Notes under the pieces: model-generated | Databases searched by the model: none | What the model was told of the DNA's origin: nothing | Seen by the model: the letters and a program-made list of their open reading frames with translations, nothing else | Program-made: the position numbers and the translations under genes | NCBI GenBank assembly: GCA_001556995.1 | Contig: LSKF01000150.1 | Span: forward strand, 1 to 64,000 | Length of the DNA: 64,000 bases | DNA from: Erythrobacteraceae bacterium CCH12-C2 | Lineage (GTDB): Bacteria; Pseudomonadota; Alphaproteobacteria; Sphingomonadales; Sphingomonadaceae | Direction: 5' to 3' | In this document: piece by piece, positions 26,288 to 37,286 of the stretch | Layout: every line of letters begins with the position of its first letter | Position numbering within the stretch: position 1 is the stretch's first letter

Positions 26288-28156
26288 TCAATACACCCGC
26301 GCCTTGGGCTCGATGTACTTGATGTCGTCGGTCAGCGTGTACTCATGCACCGGACGGTAATCGATCCGGCTGTTCGACCCGCGCCCGCCCCAGCCGTCGA
26401 ACCAGGCGATGGTGTGCTTCATCCATTCCTTGTCGTTGCGCTCGGGGTAGTCTTCGTGCGCGTGGGCACCACGGCTTTCCTTGCGGTTGGCGGCCGATGC
26501 CATCGTCACGTTGGCCTGCGCCATCAGGTTGTCGAGTTCCAGCGTCTCGATCAGGTCAGAGTTCCAGATCAGCGACTTGTCGGTGACGTGGATGTCCTCC
26601 ATCCGTTTGTTCTGCTCGGCGAGCTTGGCGACGCCTTCGTCCATCAGCTTCTGATCGCGGAACACGGCGCAGTGCTTCTGCATCGCCTTCTGCATTTCCG
26701 CGCGGATCTGCGCGGTGGGCGAACCACCCTGCGCGTAGCGGAAGTGATCGAGCCGGGTCAGCGCAAAGTCGGCGCTGTCGGCGGGCAGCTCCGGCTGCTT
26801 GGCATTGGGCTTCAGGCTGTCGCGCAGATGGTGGCCGGTCGCGCGGCCGAACACCACGAGGTCGATCAGCGAGTTCGAGCCGAGGCGGTTCGCCCCGTGC
26901 ACCGAAACACACGCTGCCTCGCCCACGGCATAAAGCCCGGGGATGACATGATCGGGATTGCCATCCGGCCCCAGCGTCACGACCTGCCCGTGATAGTTAC
27001 AGGGAATACCGCCCATATTGTAATGCACCGTCGGGGTGACGGGCAGCGGCTGGCGGGTCAGGTCCACGCCTGCAAAAATCTTCCCGCTCTCGGTAATCCC
27101 CGGCAGGCGCTGGGCCAGTACGGCGGGATCGATATGGTCGAGGTGCAGGTAGATATGGTCGCCATCCGGCCCCACGCCGCGCCCTTCACGCATTTCCAGC
27201 GCCATCGAACGGCTGACGACGTCGCGGCTCGCCAAGTCCTTCGCAGACGGGGCATAACGCTCCATGAAGCGCTCGCCTTCGGAGTTGGTGAGATAGCCGC
27301 CCTCGCCGCGCGCGCCTTCGGTGATCAGCACGCCCGCGCCGTAGATGCCGGTGGGGTGGAACTGGACGAACTCCATGTCTTGCAGCGGGAGCCCCGCCCG
27401 CAGCACCATCCCGCCGCCGTCGCCGGTGCAGGTGTGGGCCGAGGTGGCGGTGTAGTAGCACCGGCCATAGCCGCCGGTTGCCAGCACCACAGACTGCGCG
27501 CGGAAGCGGTGGATCGTGCCATCATCAAGGCACATAGCCATCACGCCAACGCACTTCTTCTCGCCGCCCTCGTCGGCCATGATGAGGTCGAGCGCGAAAT
27601 ATTCGATGAAGAAGTCCGCGTCATACTTCAGGCTCTGCTGATAGAGCGCATGGAGCATCGCGTGGCCGGTGCGGTCGGCAGCCGCGCAGGTGCGCTGCAC
27701 CGGCGGGCCCGCGCCCATGTTCTGCATGTGCCCGCCAAACGGGCGCTGGTAAATCGTGCCATCGGCGTTGCGGCTGAAGGGCACGCCCGCGTGCTCCAAC
27801 TCGTAAACCGCCGCTGGGGCTTCGCGCGCGAGGTATTCGATCGCGTCCTGATCGCCCAGCCAATCCGACCCCTTGACGGTGTCGTACATGTGCCAGGTCC
27901 AGTGATCGGGCGAATTGTTGCCCAGTGAAGCCGCAATCCCGCCCTGCGCCGCAACGGTGTGCGAGCGGGTCGGGAAGACCTTGGAAATATTGGCCGTGCG
28001 CAGGCCGCTTTCCGCTGCGCCCATCGTGGCGCGCAGGCCCGATCCGCCCGCGCCCACCACCACCACGTCATAGGTGTGATCGATGATCGTATAGGCGCCC
28101 TTCAGATGCGCGCCGCCGACATCATTCGCGGTTCCCTTGGGTGCTGCGGTTGCCAT
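26288..28156 (-). CDS. sdhA: Succinate dehydrogenase flavoprotein subunit
   Basis: Catalytic subunit of complex II, oxidising succinate to fumarate with covalently bound FAD; 622 residues. [14 protein letters not shown] is the FAD-binding Rossmann motif. The FAD-attachment His is in [10 protein letters not shown]; active-site blocks include [25 protein letters not shown] and [10 protein letters not shown], and [14 protein letters not shown] closes the FAD domain. The start overlaps the sdhD stop (TGATG). A terminator follows directly, and the iron-sulfur subunit gene sdhB is not next to it or elsewhere in the window. Confidence 0.97.
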   Translation of the reverse strand: MATAAPKGTANDVGGAHLKGAYTIIDHTYDVVVVGAGGSGLRATMGAAESGLRTANISKVFPTRSHTVAAQGGIAASLGNNSPDHWTWHMYDTVKGSDWLGDQDAIEYLAREAPAAVYELEHAGVPFSRNADGTIYQRPFGGHMQNMGAGPPVQRTCAAADRTGHAMLHALYQQSLKYDADFFIEYFALDLIMADEGGEKKCVGVMAMCLDDGTIHRFRAQSVVLATGGYGRCYYTATSAHTCTGDGGGMVLRAGLPLQDMEFVQFHPTGIYGAGVLITEGARGEGGYLTNSEGERFMERYAPSAKDLASRDVVSRSMALEMREGRGVGPDGDHIYLHLDHIDPAVLAQRLPGITESGKIFAGVDLTRQPLPVTPTVHYNMGGIPCNYHGQVVTLGPDGNPDHVIPGLYAVGEAACVSVHGANRLGSNSLIDLVVFGRATGHHLRDSLKPNAKQPELPADSADFALTRLDHFRYAQGGSPTAQIRAEMQKAMQKHCAVFRDQKLMDEGVAKLAEQNKRMEDIHVTDKSLIWNSDLIETLELDNLMAQANVTMASAANRKESRGAHAHEDYPERNDKEWMKHTIAWFDGWGGRGSNSRIDYRPVHEYTLTDDIKYIEPKARVY

Positions 28157-28542
28157 CAGGCCTGTCCTCCGAATGCGAGCTTGGCGACGCTGAAGATGGC
28201 AAAAGCCCCGCCGCCGATGGTTGCAAGGTTAAGCGCCGAAATCAGCGCGAATTTCGATCCGGCGTCATGGATGTAATCCTCCAGCACCACCTGCAGCCCC
28301 AGCCGCGCGTGCCAGAACAGGCTGATCACGAGCAGGATCATCGCCGTCGCCGGGAGCGGCTGCGACAGCCACTTGGTGACGCTGGCATGCCCGAAATCGC
28401 CGAGCAGCACGAAGCTGACCAAGAGCCAGCTCATCAGCACCACATTGCCGATCGCGGTGAAGCGCTGCACCAGCCAGTGGTGCGGGCCGTGGTGCGCCGC
28501 GCCCAGCCCGCGCACCTTGCCGATCGAGGTTCCGTTACCCAT
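28156..28542 (-). CDS. sdhD: Succinate dehydrogenase membrane anchor subunit
   Basis: A 128-residue membrane anchor with three helices ([66 protein letters not shown]). The block [17 protein letters not shown] contains the haem-ligand-region His and the conserved Arg/Glu-Asp-Tyr of alphaproteobacterial SdhD. It lies between sdhC and sdhA in the order sdhC-sdhD-sdhA, with a one-base overlap with sdhA. Confidence 0.92.
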   Translation of the reverse strand: MGNGTSIGKVRGLGAAHHGPHHWLVQRFTAIGNVVLMSWLLVSFVLLGDFGHASVTKWLSQPLPATAMILLVISLFWHARLGLQVVLEDYIHDAGSKFALISALNLATIGGGAFAIFSVAKLAFGGQA

Positions 28543-28554
28543 CGTTCCGTCTCC

Positions 28555-28935
28555 TCAGCGCAGCAGCATCAGGGCCCAGAAGCCCGCGGTCAGAAACACG
28601 GCAATCACCGGGGAGGCGACCGACCACAAGCGGTTGGTATCGAGTTCATACCCCGCACCGATATCGAGCACGAAATGCCGCATCCCGCTCATCATGTGGG
28701 TGAAGAACGCCCACGACAGGCCAACCAGAACCACAAGGCCAAGCGGCGAGCCCATCACCGCCTGAAAGCTGGCATAGGCCTCAGGCCCGCTTGCCAGCGC
28801 GCCCAGCCACCAAACCAGCACCGCCAGCCCCACCAGCGCCATGCCGTCGCCGGTCACGCGGTGGAGGATCGATACCAGCATGTGCGGTCCCCAGCGCCAC
28901 ACCTGCAAATGCGGAGAAAGCGGTCTTTGATTCAT
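28555..28935 (-). CDS. sdhC: Succinate dehydrogenase cytochrome b556 subunit
   Basis: A 126-residue membrane subunit from the ATG at 28935 (MNQRPLSPHLQVWRW). SPHLQVW and SILHRVTG are the family N-terminal signature, with the quinone-site Ser and Arg; FTHMMSGMRHFVLDIG provides the haem His. Three hydrophobic helices are visible. A longer start at 29025 would add residues unlike the family. It heads the sdhCDA operon, divergent from the SDR gene at 29046. Confidence 0.92.
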   Translation of the reverse strand: MNQRPLSPHLQVWRWGPHMLVSILHRVTGDGMALVGLAVLVWWLGALASGPEAYASFQAVMGSPLGLVVLVGLSWAFFTHMMSGMRHFVLDIGAGYELDTNRLWSVASPVIAVFLTAGFWALMLLR

Positions 28936-29045
28936 GATGATCCGGTCACATCCCTGTTGCGTGGCATTCCACTTAGCGTCGCTGACGCGCGAGGCAAGCC
29001 GCGAGATGGTGGACACCGCTTGCAAAGTTTCGGATAGACAATTGC

Positions 29046-29771
29046 ATGGGACACATCCTCGTTACCGGATCAAGCCGCGGAATAGGCCGGGCCGCGCTCG
29101 AAGCTCTTGCTGCGCGCGGCGTGCCAGTGATCGGCCACGCCTCGCGCCCACAGCCCCCAGTGCCCGGTGCGCCGCCGATCATCGCCGCCGATTTCGGCGA
29201 TCCCCTCTCGGTGCAAGCCGTGTGGGATCAGGCGCTTGACCTTGCGGGAGGCGAAATCGACGTGGTGGTCAACAATGCCGGGCGGTTCGAGGCCAACCGG
29301 CTGGATCGCTCGGATATCGAGTGGCTCGATGCATGGGAGGACACCATGCGGGTCAACCTCACCAGCGCCGCGCAGCTCTCGCGCTTCGCCGTCCTGCACT
29401 GGCAGGCGCGCGGCTTCGGCGGACGGCTGGTGCATGTGGCGAGCCGCGCGGCCTATCGCGGGGATTCGCCGGCGCATTGGCATTACGCGGCGGCCAAGAG
29501 CGGCATGGTGGGAATGCACAAGACCATCGCCCGAGCCTATGCCAAGGACGGCATCCTCAGCTTCGCGGTCACTCCCGGCTTTACCGACACCAGCATGGCG
29601 GATGATTATCTCGCCAGCCGTGGCGGGCCGGGGCTGCTGGCGGATATCCCGCTGGGCCGCGTGGCGACCCCGGACGAGATCGCAGCGATCATCGCCTTTT
29701 GCGCGCTCGACGCCCCGCCGAGCATGACCGGCGCGGTGATCGACGCCAACGGAGCGAGCTTTGTCCGCTGA
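29046..29771 (+). CDS. Short-chain dehydrogenase/reductase
   Basis: A 241-residue SDR. The cofactor motif TGSSRGIG is at about residues 7-14; NNAG is in DVVVNNAGRF; the catalytic Ser is in HVASRAAY and Tyr/Lys in YAAAK. The C-terminal GAVIDANGASFVR is FabG-like. Substrate unknown. Its last 11 bases overlap prmA, which starts at a TTG inside its end, so the two are translationally linked. Confidence 0.87.
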   Translation: MGHILVTGSSRGIGRAALEALAARGVPVIGHASRPQPPVPGAPPIIAADFGDPLSVQAVWDQALDLAGGEIDVVVNNAGRFEANRLDRSDIEWLDAWEDTMRVNLTSAAQLSRFAVLHWQARGFGGRLVHVASRAAYRGDSPAHWHYAAAKSGMVGMHKTIARAYAKDGILSFAVTPGFTDTSMADDYLASRGGPGLLADIPLGRVATPDEIAAIIAFCALDAPPSMTGAVIDANGASFVR

Positions 29772-30687
29772 CGCCACTTGGAAACTCTCTGCTTTCGCTC
29801 CCAAGCCCATCGTGCAGGCGGCGCTGCTGGCGCATGACCTGATCGACGACTGGGATTACGATTTGGTCATCGCGGGGCGCGAGGTCGCCGAAGACCAGCC
29901 CGACGATTGGGTGCTCGAAGGCTGGTATCCGAGGAAACCCGGCAAGGCGGAGAAAGCCGCGCTCGCCGGGCTCTTCGAAGGGCGCGCGCCGAAGATCACC
30001 GTCGAAGAACTGCCCCCCGCCGACTGGGTGACGCTGAGCCAGCACAACGCCCCCCCGATCCGCGCCGGGCGCTTCCATGTCCACACCCCCGACTATCCCG
30101 CCGATCCTGACCTGATCGACTTCGTGATCCCCGCCAGCCAAGCCTTCGGCACCGGCCAGCACAAGACCACCGCCGGGTGCCTTGAAATGCTCGGCAGCAT
30201 GAAGGCGAGCGGGGTGACCGCGCGCAACATCGCCGATATTGGCACCGGCACCGGGTTGCTCGGTTTTGCGGCGCTAGCGCTGTGGCCGCGGGCGACTTGC
30301 ACGCTCACCGATATCGATCCCGTCTGCACCGGCGTCGTTGAGGAAAATGCGCGGCTCAATGGTGTTACGCTCGGGCCAAGGCCGGGCGAGGCGGTGATGG
30401 TGGTGGCTGACGGGATGGACGATCCCCTGATCCAGCTGCGCGGGCCCTATGACCTCCTGATCGCTAACGTCCTCGCCGGGCCGTTGGTGGAGCTCGCCCC
30501 TGATTTCGCCCGCGCCGTGCCCCCGCGCGGCAGCTTGCTGCTGGCGGGCCTGTTGGCAGGCGATCAGGAAGCGGCGGTCAAGCGCGCAATGCAGCTGGCG
30601 GGCTTTCGCATGGCATCGCGGTTGCAACGCGGCGACTGGGCCATCCTTTGGCTGCGGCGGCGGGCCGATTGGAGGCGGGCGCGCTGA
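29761..30687 (+). CDS. prmA: Ribosomal protein L11 methyltransferase
   Basis: SAM-dependent methyltransferase that modifies ribosomal protein L11; 308 residues. The SAM motif ADIGTGTGLLGFAAL is at about residues 159-173, preceded by AFGTGQHKTTAGCLEML, and followed by the NPPF-like motif replaced by LLIANVLAGPLVELAP, which is typical of PrmA. I use the TTG at 29761, which lies 6 bases after GGAG within the preceding SDR gene; no ATG is available at the right position. The C-terminus is Arg-rich. Confidence 0.9.
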   Translation: MSADATWKLSAFAPKPIVQAALLAHDLIDDWDYDLVIAGREVAEDQPDDWVLEGWYPRKPGKAEKAALAGLFEGRAPKITVEELPPADWVTLSQHNAPPIRAGRFHVHTPDYPADPDLIDFVIPASQAFGTGQHKTTAGCLEMLGSMKASGVTARNIADIGTGTGLLGFAALALWPRATCTLTDIDPVCTGVVEENARLNGVTLGPRPGEAVMVVADGMDDPLIQLRGPYDLLIANVLAGPLVELAPDFARAVPPRGSLLLAGLLAGDQEAAVKRAMQLAGFRMASRLQRGDWAILWLRRRADWRRAR

Positions 30688-30702
30688 TTTGCCTTGTCTC
30701 CA

Positions 30703-30823
30703 TTCTTCCTGAGCTTGTCGAAGGACTGCCTTTCTTGAGCGTTTGTGCTCACTATCTGAAGCGAAGGACGGCCGTAGGGCGTTCGCCCACCTTCGGTTCC
30801 GACAAGCGCAGGGCGAACGGTGA
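30703..30823. repeat. Palindromic repeat element, copy 3
   Basis: Arms TTCCTGAGCTTGTCGAAGGA (about 30705-30724) and TTCCGACAAGCGCAGGGCGA (about 30798-30817) match the two other copies with several changes. The centre is longer and holds its own small hairpin (GGGCGTTCGCCC). It fills the 143-base gap between the convergent ends of prmA and the sigma factor gene and may act as a terminator there. Confidence 0.75.
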
Positions 30824-30830
30824 TTTTGCG

Positions 30831-32018
30831 CTAGGTCAGCGCCGCACGCTGCCGTTCAAGCCACAACCGCTCAGCCCGCGGTGGCCCAAGCGTCAGCGCG
30901 GCATCGAGCGCGGCCCGTGCCTCCTCGTGCCGACCCACCCGCGCCAGCAGATCCGCGCGCGCGGCATGCCATGGCCGGGCCAGCGCAAGGCGTTCGGCGG
31001 GCAGCGCCTCCAGCGCCGCAAGCCCGGCCTCGGCCCCCTCGACCTGCGCCAGCGCCAGCGCCCGGCTCAGCGCCACCATCGGTGACGGGCGCAGCACCAG
31101 CAGCACATCATAAAGCCGCAGCATCGCTCCCCAGTCCGTCACTCCATCAAATGCGCGGCGCGCATGGGTGAGCTGGATCGCCGCCATCACCTGATAGGGG
31201 CCGGAGCGCCCTGCCCGTGCCGCTGTCTCCATAAACCCCCGCGCCCGTTCAATCCGCGCATAGTCCCAGCGCCGCACGTCCTGCTGCGAGAGCGGCACCA
31301 TTGCTCTTTTATCGTCCAGCCGCGCTGCGCTGCGAGAGCGCGCCAGCAGCACCAGAGCGGCAAGGCCAAGCGCCTCGGGCTCTTGAGGCAGAAGCTCCGC
31401 CACCAGAAGCGCTAGCCGCTCAATCTCTGCACCCAGATCATCGCCCAACGCCGCCGACAGCTCCCCGCCCGCATCGGCATAGGCGGCGGTAAAGGCGAGT
31501 TCGAGCGCGAGCAGCACCGCGCCAAGCCGCTCAGGCCAGTCGCGGCGCGGCGGGAGTTCGAACGCGATCCCCGCCTCGCGCACCTTGGCCTTGGCGCGGG
31601 TGATGCGCTGGAGCATCGTCGGCTCGCTGACCACAAACAGCTGCGCGATCCGGTCGGTCGGCAGCCCGCAGATGACCTTGAGCGCAAGCGCCGCGCGCGC
31701 TTCGGGGCTGAGCGCGGGGTGGCAGCAGATGAACAGCAGCCGCAGGCGTTCGTCCGGGATCGGCTCGGGCAGGGTCAGGATGTCGGCCATGTCGGTCACC
31801 TCTGCCAGCGCCTCGCCGGTGCGCGCTTCGCTCGCGCGCTTGCGGATCGCATCCAAAGCCCGCCGCTTGGCCGCGACGAACAGCCAGGCCGGCACATCGC
31901 GCGGCGGTGCGGGCAGCGCGAGGCAGCGGGCCGCCGCCTCGGCGAAGGCATCCTCCGCCGCGTCCAAATCGCGCAACTGGGCAGCAAGCGCGGCCACCAC
32001 CCGGGGCCGCGCCGCCAT
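30831..32018 (-). CDS. ECF-family RNA polymerase sigma factor with long C-terminal extension (ECF42-like)
   Basis: A 395-residue sigma factor. Region 2 (LRDLDAAEDAFAEAAARCL, then WLFVAAKRRALDAIRKR) and region 4 (LSPEARAALALKVICGLPTDRIAQLFVVSEPTMLQRITRAKAKV) cover about residues 1-165. The remaining 230 residues are a helical, TPR-like extension (RPWHAARADLLARVGRHEEARAALDAAL) typical of the ECF42 group. Just upstream lies a YciI-like DGPF protein, the usual partner. The ATG at 32018 is used; the frame is open to a CTG at 32045 beside the partner's stop, so a slightly earlier non-ATG start is possible. Confidence 0.87.
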   Translation of the reverse strand: MAARPRVVAALAAQLRDLDAAEDAFAEAAARCLALPAPPRDVPAWLFVAAKRRALDAIRKRASEARTGEALAEVTDMADILTLPEPIPDERLRLLFICCHPALSPEARAALALKVICGLPTDRIAQLFVVSEPTMLQRITRAKAKVREAGIAFELPPRRDWPERLGAVLLALELAFTAAYADAGGELSAALGDDLGAEIERLALLVAELLPQEPEALGLAALVLLARSRSAARLDDKRAMVPLSQQDVRRWDYARIERARGFMETAARAGRSGPYQVMAAIQLTHARRAFDGVTDWGAMLRLYDVLLVLRPSPMVALSRALALAQVEGAEAGLAALEALPAERLALARPWHAARADLLARVGRHEEARAALDAALTLGPPRAERLWLERQRAALT

Positions 32019-32041
32019 GATCGCGTCTGCGCGGGCCGCGC

Positions 32042-32401
32042 TCAGCCTTCGGCCCCCATCGGCCAGACCGGGCGCACTTCAATGCCGCCCTTCGGCACCG
32101 GAATCCGCTTCGCCCAGCTGATCGCCTCATCAAGACTGGCGACATCAATGATGTAAAACCCGCCGAGCTCTTCATGCGTCTCGGCAAAGGGGCCATCGTG
32201 GAGCGTGGTGGCACCGTGGTCGAAACGGATCGTGGTAGCGGTGGCAGCAGGCTTCAGCCGCTCGCCCGAAAAAGGCACGCCGGCGGCGACCAGATCCTCG
32301 GCCAGCTTCATGTGCCCTGCGAGCGTCGCTTCAAGCAGCTTGGCTCCATCCGGGCCGCCATAGGCGCTTTCATCCTCGTTGATCATCAGCATGAATTGCA
32401 T
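32042..32401 (-). CDS. YciI-like DGPF-domain protein
   Basis: A 119-residue YCII-related protein containing the eponymous motif in LHDGPFAETHEELGGFYIID. The N-terminus MQFMLMINEDESAYGG is typical. Such genes are regularly linked to ECF42-type sigma factors, whose transcription they often depend on; biochemical function is unknown. The gene immediately precedes the sigma factor on the same strand with 23 bases or less between them, so co-expression is expected. Confidence 0.88.
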   Translation of the reverse strand: MQFMLMINEDESAYGGPDGAKLLEATLAGHMKLAEDLVAAGVPFSGERLKPAATATTIRFDHGATTLHDGPFAETHEELGGFYIIDVASLDEAISWAKRIPVPKGGIEVRPVWPMGAEG

Positions 32402-32510
32402 GTCACATCTCCGTCATCGAGCCCGCCGAAATAGCAAGGCTCTGACAGGGAGACGGACGGGGCAAGCGGGATTCGACAGGGGACGGGAAAAATATTCTCC
32501 CCGCAGCAGA

Positions 32511-35562
<3,052 letters not shown>

Positions 35563-35614
35563 CGTCTGTCCCCCATGACGGTTATCGTGTTCGCCCTTGC
35601 CCAAAACGCGGCGC

Positions 35615-36532
35615 TCAAGGCGCAGGCGGCTCACCTTTCAGCACGGCCAGCATCGCCGGTTCATTGGCAGCATAGACCGCGTGACCCGGCGTGATAATCG
35701 CAAAGTGGCTCGCCCCCGGGTTCTCGCGCAGGATCAAGCGTCCGGTGCCTTTGCGGATCGCGGACTGCGTGGCTGCAGAGGGCAACGCGAGCCGCGCCTG
35801 CACGAACAGGAGCTCGTCCAGTTGCGGCGCTTGGCTCGCGGGGGAGAGCGCGGCGTAGCGCTGCGGCACGGCCTCAGGCGCGCCGCCCATGAAGGGGTCG
35901 ACGGCAGCAAACTGGCATAGCGCGTCGAAGCCTGCGCGCTCGGCCCCGACATCCCCCGGCCCGTCGAGCACGATCGCCGCGCGGACCTTGAGCGGTGCGC
36001 GCTTGCCGACCGGGCCGCCCTTGGCTTGCGGTGTGGCGAGCCAATGCGCGGGCAATCCGCCGGCAGAATGGCCCACCAGCGTCACCCGCTTGGCGTCAAT
36101 CGGATAGCGCGCCGCGACATCGTCGATCAGCTTGGCCGAAGCGGCCCAGTCTTCGAAAGACCCCGGCCAGCCCCCGCCATCGCCCACCTCGCGGTAATCG
36201 ACATTGAGCGTGGCGATACCCTGTTGCTGCCAGCGGGTGGCAAGCGGGGCCATGTAGGCCTGCGAGGCAATGCCGGTCTTCCAGCACCCGCCGTGATAAA
36301 TCACCGCCAGCGGAAACGGGCCCGTGCCTTGGGGAAGCCGCAGTTCGGCAAACCCGCGCGGGTGATCGGCATAGCGCAGGACGGTATCCGGCGTTGAGGC
36401 GGCAAGGTTCGCGTCGGTGCCGTAGGTCGCATTGTTCGGCTGCACCTGCGGCGCGGCCTGCTCGGTCGCGGGGGGCACGGGCGCGCAGGCGGCGGCGAGC
36501 AGGAGAAGGGGGAGGAAAAGCCGCTCAATCAT
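35615..36532 (-). CDS. Lipoprotein alpha/beta hydrolase, paralogue B
   Basis: A 305-residue paralogue of the gene at 34636-35562. From the ATG at 36532 the signal peptide LFLPLLLLAAAC is a lipobox. It has AVIYHGGCWKTG, DGGGWPGSFEDWA, LVGHSAGGLPAHWL, the FMGGAPEAVPQRYAAL block and the C-terminal His in GASHFAIITPG. Divergence from paralogue A is substantial, so the duplication is old or the pair arrived together. The ATG overlaps the end of the WYL-TerB-like gene by 8 bases. Confidence 0.82.
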   Translation of the reverse strand: MIERLFLPLLLLAAACAPVPPATEQAAPQVQPNNATYGTDANLAASTPDTVLRYADHPRGFAELRLPQGTGPFPLAVIYHGGCWKTGIASQAYMAPLATRWQQQGIATLNVDYREVGDGGGWPGSFEDWAASAKLIDDVAARYPIDAKRVTLVGHSAGGLPAHWLATPQAKGGPVGKRAPLKVRAAIVLDGPGDVGAERAGFDALCQFAAVDPFMGGAPEAVPQRYAALSPASQAPQLDELLFVQARLALPSAATQSAIRKGTGRLILRENPGASHFAIITPGHAVYAANEPAMLAVLKGEPPAP

Positions 36533-37286
36533 CAGAAAAGAAATCGGCGATCTCAACCGACCAGTAAGCTTCAGCTTCGTGAATCACCCCATCCGCTTGA
36601 ATGAGAAGGTTAGCGTGTCGGACAAAGATGTCCGCCAACGCGGGATCTTCTCTTAAGCGGTGCATGGCCACCCAAAAGGTTTCTCCGTCAGGAGCCAGCC
36701 TGTCAGCATATCGAAGTAGGTCGTCAAAGTCGGGATCACCCAGTATTTCCAGCCTTATCCAAAAGCTAGTCAGCGCGCTCTCCAGGCTCGCACGTTCTTC
36801 AGAGTGAAAATCTTTATCGCACCGCGCGATAAAGATTAGAGCATTGAGCAAAGCAATCAGGTCAGCGCGACGACCAACTGAAAGCCCCCACGAGATTCCG
36901 GAATTAGAAATTTCATCCGCCTGAAATCGGGCAAAAAATGCCTGTGCCGGACTAAGAGATTCTCCAGTCGCGGCATCAAAAATGTCTTTTATCCGGTCGA
37001 CACGAAAGGATCGCGGCGACTTCCGATTGTGGCAATAGGCGTTGATGTATTCCTTTCCCGCTCGAACTGAGAGCTTTCGACAGGTTATAAGGCGTTGAGA
37101 CAGAATGCCTTTGGAATCTGTATACTCGATAACTATGCTAAGCCCCCCTAGACTACCGAGATCGTCGAGGGGTTCGACGTGCTGCTCATCGTCATCAAAC
37201 TCGGGAATGTCGATCCCAACTTCGGAAAATCGATTATGAACACGTGGCCGCACAGCCATCGAGAGCATTTCTCGCAATTTCATCAC
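36525..37286 (-). CDS. WYL-domain protein with TerB-like C-terminal domain
   Basis: A 253-residue cytoplasmic protein. Residues about 48-105 (LSIVIEYTDSKGI, TCRKLSVRAGKEYINAYCHNRK, SPRSFRVDRIKDIFDA) form a WYL-type ligand-binding domain; residues about 130-250 are an all-helical region (LIALLNALIFIARCDKDFHSEER, then ADGVIHEAEAYWSVEIADFF) resembling TerB/TerB-like domains with acidic Asp/Glu positions. No helix-turn-helix is present. Its G+C (rows of 40-53%) is far below the neighbours, yet it overlaps genes on both sides (4 bases with recN, 8 with hydrolase B). Function unknown; ligand sensing in stress or defence is inference. Confidence 0.7.
   Translation of the reverse strand: MMKLREMLSMAVRPRVHNRFSEVGIDIPEFDDDEQHVEPLDDLGSLGGLSIVIEYTDSKGILSQRLITCRKLSVRAGKEYINAYCHNRKSPRSFRVDRIKDIFDAATGESLSPAQAFFARFQADEISNSGISWGLSVGRRADLIALLNALIFIARCDKDFHSEERASLESALTSFWIRLEILGDPDFDDLLRYADRLAPDGETFWVAMHRLREDPALADIFVRHANLLIQADGVIHEAEAYWSVEIADFFSDD

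Noticed and set aside
26345..27928. Open reading frame of 527 codons opposite sdhA
   Set aside because: Antisense shadow of a highly conserved gene; no ribosome-binding site and no domain.
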